From: Scytonema sp. UIC 10036
GTDB taxonomy: Bacteria > Cyanobacteriota > Cyanobacteriia > Cyanobacteriales > Nostocaceae
Direction: 5' to 3'
DNA length: 64,000 nucleotides
Assembly (NCBI RefSeq): GCF_009725235.1
Contig: NZ_WJFC01000006.1
Span: 88,512-152,511 of the forward strand
The position numbers and the translations under genes are program-made. A model generated the notes under the pieces. That model saw nothing but the letters and a program-made list of their open reading frames with translations. It did no database searches and was not told where the DNA came from. This document shows, one piece after another, positions 60,673 through 64,000 of this stretch (position 1 is the stretch's first letter; each line of letters begins with the position of its first letter).

Positions 60673-61284
60673 ATGCTACAAAAATCTCTACCTAAGTTTT
60701 TCATATTACCTTTTTCTCTTATTGCCTGCTTTTCTGTTGGACTCATATTTAATACAACAGCTTTTGCATTACCAGGACAGTCCACAGAAGATGTTGCGGC
60801 TTGGATTAAAGCACATCCCACACTCCGCCCATCTCCCGTAGAGCGATTCTTTGTACAAAAGAGCGACACAGCTGCCCAAAGATTCACTTTTCAAGCATCA
60901 GTGCTAGCAGTCGGTAAAGTGGGATTTACAAAAGACCGCAGTAAAATTCGCAACGAGCGAATTACAATGTTCGATGCTGTTAACGGCATGACATTCGATC
61001 GCCTTCAAGAATCTTTACGATCTATTTATGGGTTAGAAATTTATCAAGACTTCAAAAATGCTCAAGTTGTGTACGAATATCCCAACCAAAGTACAGTGAA
61101 TGCCTCTCGTTTTGCAAAAACTCCAATTAAAGAAGCTTTGCAGGGACAGTTACGTGTAGGTTCGCGCTATGCTTACTGGATAGAAGTCGCCCAACCCAGA
61201 GATGGGAAAGCATTTACAGGTCAAATGAGTGTTTTCCTGAAATCCGATTTAGATAAGTTACAGGCAGAGTTGAAAGTTCGTTAA
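60673..61284 (+). CDS. Secreted conserved hypothetical protein, ~203 residues
   Basis: The ATG at 60673 starts directly at a signal peptide (LQKSLPKFFILPFSLIACF, cleavage near AFALPG). The open frame reaches back to 60568, but the extra 35 residues before the signal look unlike coding sequence. The mature part is basic and mixed alpha/beta (HPTLRPSPVERFFV, RIT-x-FDAVNGMTFDRL, SVFLKSDLDKLQ). The family is not recognised. Confidence 0.75.
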   Translation: MLQKSLPKFFILPFSLIACFSVGLIFNTTAFALPGQSTEDVAAWIKAHPTLRPSPVERFFVQKSDTAAQRFTFQASVLAVGKVGFTKDRSKIRNERITMFDAVNGMTFDRLQESLRSIYGLEIYQDFKNAQVVYEYPNQSTVNASRFAKTPIKEALQGQLRVGSRYAYWIEVAQPRDGKAFTGQMSVFLKSDLDKLQAELKVR

Positions 61285-61357
61285 TTGCTAATTGCTAATT
61301 GCTAATTGCTAATTGTTCAAAAGCCATTAGCTATTAGCCATTAGCCATTAGCCATTA
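61281..61357. repeat. TAATTGC and TTAGCCA heptamer repeats
   Basis: Tandem TAATTGC (61281-61316) is followed by tandem TTAGCCA (61323-61357), another short-repeat tract, which runs up to the stop of the convergent gene at 61355. Confidence 0.9.
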
Positions 61358-61702
61358 ATGTAAACTTTGCCACTCGCCTGAAAGAATACTTTCAGTTGCG
61401 ATCGCAATTCTCACCAAATCTTCCTTCAGCAGTGGCGGCCATTCAACCCCCGCTTTACGCCCTGCTGCAAATAATTGTTGAGTTTTAACAGCCAACTGGA
61501 ACAAGGCATACACTATCTCCCTGTCCATCATAGTGGCGTCCTTCAAACCTTCAAACACCACCTTCATTGCCAGCAAAATCGAGGTAATTTGACCGGGTAC
61601 AGGGGGCTTTCCCTGTTGGAGACGAGTTAACAGAGCATCTGGGCTGTCCTCATTTGTTACCGTTTGGTCAATTAGGAATTTGCGAGCAGTTTCGTAATTC
61701 AT
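61355..61702 (-). CDS. Conserved cyanobacterial hypothetical protein, 115 residues
   Basis: A compact helical protein (NYETARKFLIDQTVTNEDSP, ALLTRLQQGKPPVPGQITSI, REIVYALFQLAVKT). I recall the pattern from cyanobacterial genomes without a proven function; annotation as a biotin-pathway protein would not be supported by motifs here. The ATG at 61702 is a good fit. Confidence 0.75.
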   Translation of the reverse strand: MNYETARKFLIDQTVTNEDSPDALLTRLQQGKPPVPGQITSILLAMKVVFEGLKDATMMDREIVYALFQLAVKTQQLFAAGRKAGVEWPPLLKEDLVRIAIATESILSGEWQSLH

Positions 61703-61741
61703 CTCTTAGGAACATCCATTATCCTGTGCTGACTTATTCAA

Positions 61742-61855
61742 TTACAAATGAAATAAGCCATATTCTACCCGATCGTTACAGAATCGAATAGCATCAATCA
61801 CACCATCACGCTCAATGTCAGTAATTAATGCATTAAATAATCGCTTTTTATTCAA
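61742..61855 (-). pseudogene. Short remnant frame, 37 residues
   Basis: An open stretch with only a TTG start (LNKKRLFNALITDIERDGVI, then DAIRFCNDRVEYGLF). It has good amino-acid composition for a real protein and continues seven codons upstream to a stop, so it looks like the C-terminal remains of a larger gene. The parent protein is not identified. The rest of the 61703-62010 gap shows nothing further. Confidence 0.3.
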
Positions 61856-62010
61856 CCGTACATTTAATTTACTTATATTTTATTCACTCTAAGAAAATGC
61901 TACATTCGGCTTCAGATAAAACTTTATTCTAAATAATGTTCAGATAAAATATATAAGTATATTAAATCTATACACAATATTCAATTGTATGTTTTGCGTA
62001 CTATATTTTG

Positions 62011-62268
62011 ATGTGGGACGGCAAAAGGACCGATAAAGATAGATTGGCAAGATTTGGAATCGAAATCATTGACTATATCTGCATACAACACAATACAAAA
62101 CTCGTGGTTCTCAACCGTATTGATTTGTCTCTAGAAAGAGAATTTGTCGAAGACATCTTGGCAATTATTCATGTCTTCAGTTCCAAACTCTATGGACTCA
62201 GGAAATACAAACAGAAAATCAAAGAAGATCCAGATTTACCCGGAAACCAATCTCAAAATAGTTTATAG
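62011..62268 (+). pseudogene. IS607-type serine recombinase, C-terminal remnant
   Basis: The frame contains DRLARFGIEIIDYICIQHN then EREFVEDILAIIHVFSSKLYG, the end of the recombinase (TnpA/OrfA) of IS607-family elements. The DNA-binding helix and the catalytic serine, normally in the first half of the ~200-residue protein, are missing: the frame opens only 16 codons before the match. It overlaps the TnpB fragment in another frame, as in intact IS607 elements. Confidence 0.85.
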
Positions 62269-62338
62269 AAAATGGTTGGCTGCTTGTCGCTGGTGCTATA
62301 ACCAAGCTATTGCTTACCAAGCAGCAAAGCGTTTATAA
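62144..62338 (+). pseudogene. TnpB, N-terminal remnant
   Basis: KKIQIYPETNLKIVYRKWLA then CRWCYNQAIAYQ is the N-terminus of TnpB (normally ~400 residues). It is cut after ~35 matching residues by a stop at 62336. Neither the RuvC residues nor the zinc finger remain, so it cannot be active. Confidence 0.8.
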
Positions 62339-62382
62339 ACGGTAACGGAAGGCAGGAAACGTAACCTAATTTCGTAGAAAAT

Positions 62383-63249
62383 CTATTTCAAAATTTGGGC
62401 TATCATCCGATTTGCTTGGGACGAGTAACTACCACCAAATAAATTGAAATGATTGAGGATGTGATACAGGTTGTATAAAATTTTGCGCTGCTCGTATCCT
62501 TCATCTAGAGGCCACACTTCGTTATATCCTTTATAGAAAGCAGCAGGAAAACCGCCAAAAAGTTCGGTCATGGCAATATCGACTTCGCGATCGCCATAAT
62601 ATGTTGCCGGATCGAAAATCACTGGTTCTCCCGACACAGTACACCCAGCATTTCCACCCCACAGATCGCCATGTACAAGTGAAGGTTGCGGTTTGTAATT
62701 TGCCAATAATTCAGGAATCGCCTCAAGCAACTCTTTTTCTTGAGGAAAATGTCCGTGTCGCCGCCGAGCCAATTGAAATTGATAACCCAAGCGATGCTTA
62801 GTATAAAAATTTACCCAATCTGTTGTCCAAGTATTAATTTGAGGCGTAGAACCAATAGTATTATTCATGTCCCAACCAAAACCTTGGTTGCTGGTGAATT
62901 TATGCATTGCAGCCAGTTTCCGTCCCATCTCTTCCCAAGATTTGGTATTCCCCGAACCTATTTCCAACCATTCTAACACCAAATAGCTGTAGTTTCCAGC
63001 AACACCAGAGCATATTGGTTTGGGAACGCGGATTGTTGCGGTTTGATACATTTGCTGTAAGCCCAGCGACTCCGCCTGAAACATATCAAGTTTTAACGCC
63101 TGGTTGAGCTTAACAAAGTAAGTACGCTTACCATCAGAGACTGCATAACCCTGGTTGATGCATCCGCCACTGACTGAGCGTTGCTGTGAAGACTTAAATT
63201 GTTCGCCTGTCGCCTGACTAATGTAAGCCTCTATTTCAGTCCACATCAT
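62383..63249 (-). CDS. Fructosamine kinase family protein
   Basis: A 288-residue protein-kinase-fold enzyme of the fructosamine-3-kinase/ketosamine-3-kinase family. HGDLWGGNAG carries the catalytic Asp, and FDPATYYGDREVDIAMTELF the metal-binding Asp. The family phosphorylates sugar adducts on protein lysines so that they fall off (deglycation). The length is standard. Two ATGs in tandem start the gene (63249, 63246). It is flanked upstream by heptamer repeats. Confidence 0.95.
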   Translation of the reverse strand: MMWTEIEAYISQATGEQFKSSQQRSVSGGCINQGYAVSDGKRTYFVKLNQALKLDMFQAESLGLQQMYQTATIRVPKPICSGVAGNYSYLVLEWLEIGSGNTKSWEEMGRKLAAMHKFTSNQGFGWDMNNTIGSTPQINTWTTDWVNFYTKHRLGYQFQLARRRHGHFPQEKELLEAIPELLANYKPQPSLVHGDLWGGNAGCTVSGEPVIFDPATYYGDREVDIAMTELFGGFPAAFYKGYNEVWPLDEGYEQRKILYNLYHILNHFNLFGGSYSSQANRMIAQILK

Positions 63250-63369
63250 GGATTTTGGATTTTGGATTTTGGATTTTGAATTGGGGATTGGGAATTGGGC
63301 AAGAGGGCATTGGGGATGAGTTATTAGTTCTTCTCCTTGTCCCCCTTGTCCCCCTTGTCCCCCTTGTCC
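63250..63369. repeat. ATTTTGG heptamers and CCCTTGTCC 9-mers
   Basis: ATTTTGG units (63250-63282) and then four copies of CCCTTGTCC (63334-63369). The heptamer matches the tract at 40699, and the 9-mer is the reverse complement of the one at 38131. Confidence 0.88.
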
Positions 63370-63397
63370 TCTACTCCCTACTCCCTACCCCTACCCC

Positions 63398-64000
63398 CTA
63401 ATTTATCGGTTTAAGCACGACAACACCATAAGCGTCTGGGGAAAGATAATCTTGGGAAGCTTGCATTAAGTCAGTTGCATCCAAGCTTTGAATGATAGCG
63501 GGGTAATTCAATGCAGGTTCTAAGTCACCTACCATGGATTGGTAGTAGCCGTATAAAGTAGCGCGATCGCTTGGCGTTTCATTGCCAAAAATAAACCTGT
63601 TAGCAACTTTTGTCCGAATTCTATCAATTTCCTCTTTTTTTACCATCTCCAATTGTAGATTGCGAATGTGTTGGATGATTCGGGCTTCTACATCTGGTAA
63701 ATTTTCTACCGAACAATGAGCCAAAATATAAAAAGTTCCTTGTAACTGTTGGGTGATATTGCTAACAGATATCTGAGAAACCAGTCCTCGCTCTTCTCGT
63801 AAATCTTGTACTAACCTTGATGTCAAACCGTGTCCGAGAATCCCTGCTAAAACATCTAACGCATAAGTACACTCTAGCTGAGCCAACCCCGGTACTCGCC
63901 AAACGATCGCCAATCGTGCTTGTTGAAGACTTTCATCAATAAATTCTTTACGAACAATGCCTGTAAATGGAGGTTCGGGGTTAAATAGGGGGTAGGGGGT
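63398..64000 (-). CDS. M16 family peptidase, C-terminal part (5' end cut by window)
   Basis: The minus-strand frame is open to the window edge (reading PLFNPEPPFTGIV then RKEFIDESLQQARLAIVWRV at its visible start), so the beginning, with the HxxEH zinc site, lies beyond 64000. The visible ~200 residues are a C-terminal M16 domain: LDVLAGILGHGLTSRLVQDL, REERGLV, and the closing SPDAYGVVVLKP. The protein is a pitrilysin/processing-peptidase-like enzyme, or its inactive partner. Whether the zinc site is intact cannot be seen. Confidence 0.88.
   Translation of the reverse strand, partial: TPYPLFNPEPPFTGIVRKEFIDESLQQARLAIVWRVPGLAQLECTYALDVLAGILGHGLTSRLVQDLREERGLVSQISVSNITQQLQGTFYILAHCSVENLPDVEARIIQHIRNLQLEMVKKEEIDRIRTKVANRFIFGNETPSDRATLYGYYQSMVGDLEPALNYPAIIQSLDATDLMQASQDYLSPDAYGVVVLKPIN

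Overview
The window looks like a piece of a filamentous, probably heterocyst-type (nostocalean) cyanobacterial chromosome. The octamer GCGATCGC (HIP1) is scattered through genes and gaps. Short heptamer tandem repeats of the kind known from heterocystous cyanobacteria fill several gaps, and many proteins belong to cyanobacterial families (CYP110-like P450, DUF2808, DUF4114/DUF4394, cyanobacterial HlyD, EAD1). No rRNA, tRNA or CRISPR array was seen.

Region 1 (1-32852) is the downstream part of a trans-AT polyketide biosynthetic cluster. A ketosynthase protein cut by the window edge (1-1206) is followed by one giant 8011-residue polyketide synthase (1279-25314). I read its domains as DH-ACP / KS-DH-DH*-KR-ACP / KS-KR-ACP / KS-DH-KR-cMT-ACP / KS-DH-KR-ACP / KS0-ACP-TE, with no acyltransferase inside any module. 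Downstream lie a cytochrome P450, a Rieske oxygenase, two related SAM methyltransferases on opposite strands, a free-standing malonyl-type acyltransferase that would load all the modules, and an editing thioesterase. Read by co-linearity, the last modules predict a 4-methyl-2,4-dienoate ester, a hydroxyl at C7, an oxygen ring closed at C9, and a C10=C11 double bond. That is the C1-C13 part of the swinholide / misakinolide / luminaolide / scytophycin-tolytoxin macrolides, which are actin-binding. This product assignment is inference; the upstream modules are outside the window.

Region 2 (32885-39700) holds a 1059-residue DUF4394/Calx-beta/DUF4114 repeat protein, a subtilisin-like protease and an HlyD-type membrane fusion protein: an exported protein, an exported protease and part of a type I secretion pump. 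Region 3 (39820-43412) is ordinary: an atypical SDR, exonuclease III, a glycosyltransferase and a small zinc-ribbon protein, separated by tandem repeats.

Region 4 (43413-50223) is a patchwork of small genes and gene fragments: a truncated GNAT gene, an XRE regulator, a PLP-dependent histidine decarboxylase, two GNAT acetyltransferases, a PEP-CTERM remnant, a second XRE locus and a flavin split-barrel oxidase. The XRE promoter, with a palindromic operator, has been copied upstream of the decarboxylase. Two segments around the second XRE locus (48.2 and 49.1 kb) recur at 57.1 and 58.6 kb, marking past recombination.

Region 5 (50383-64000) includes a secreted unknown protein, a small membrane protein, an SH3-like protein, a multi-GAF histidine kinase paired with a response regulator that carries an EAD1 domain, a third XRE-like regulator, a secreted pterin-dehydratase-like protein, a DUF2808 protein, an orphan palindromic operator, a zinc alcohol dehydrogenase, an IS607-type transposon remnant, a fructosamine kinase and the C-terminal part of an M16 peptidase cut by the right edge.
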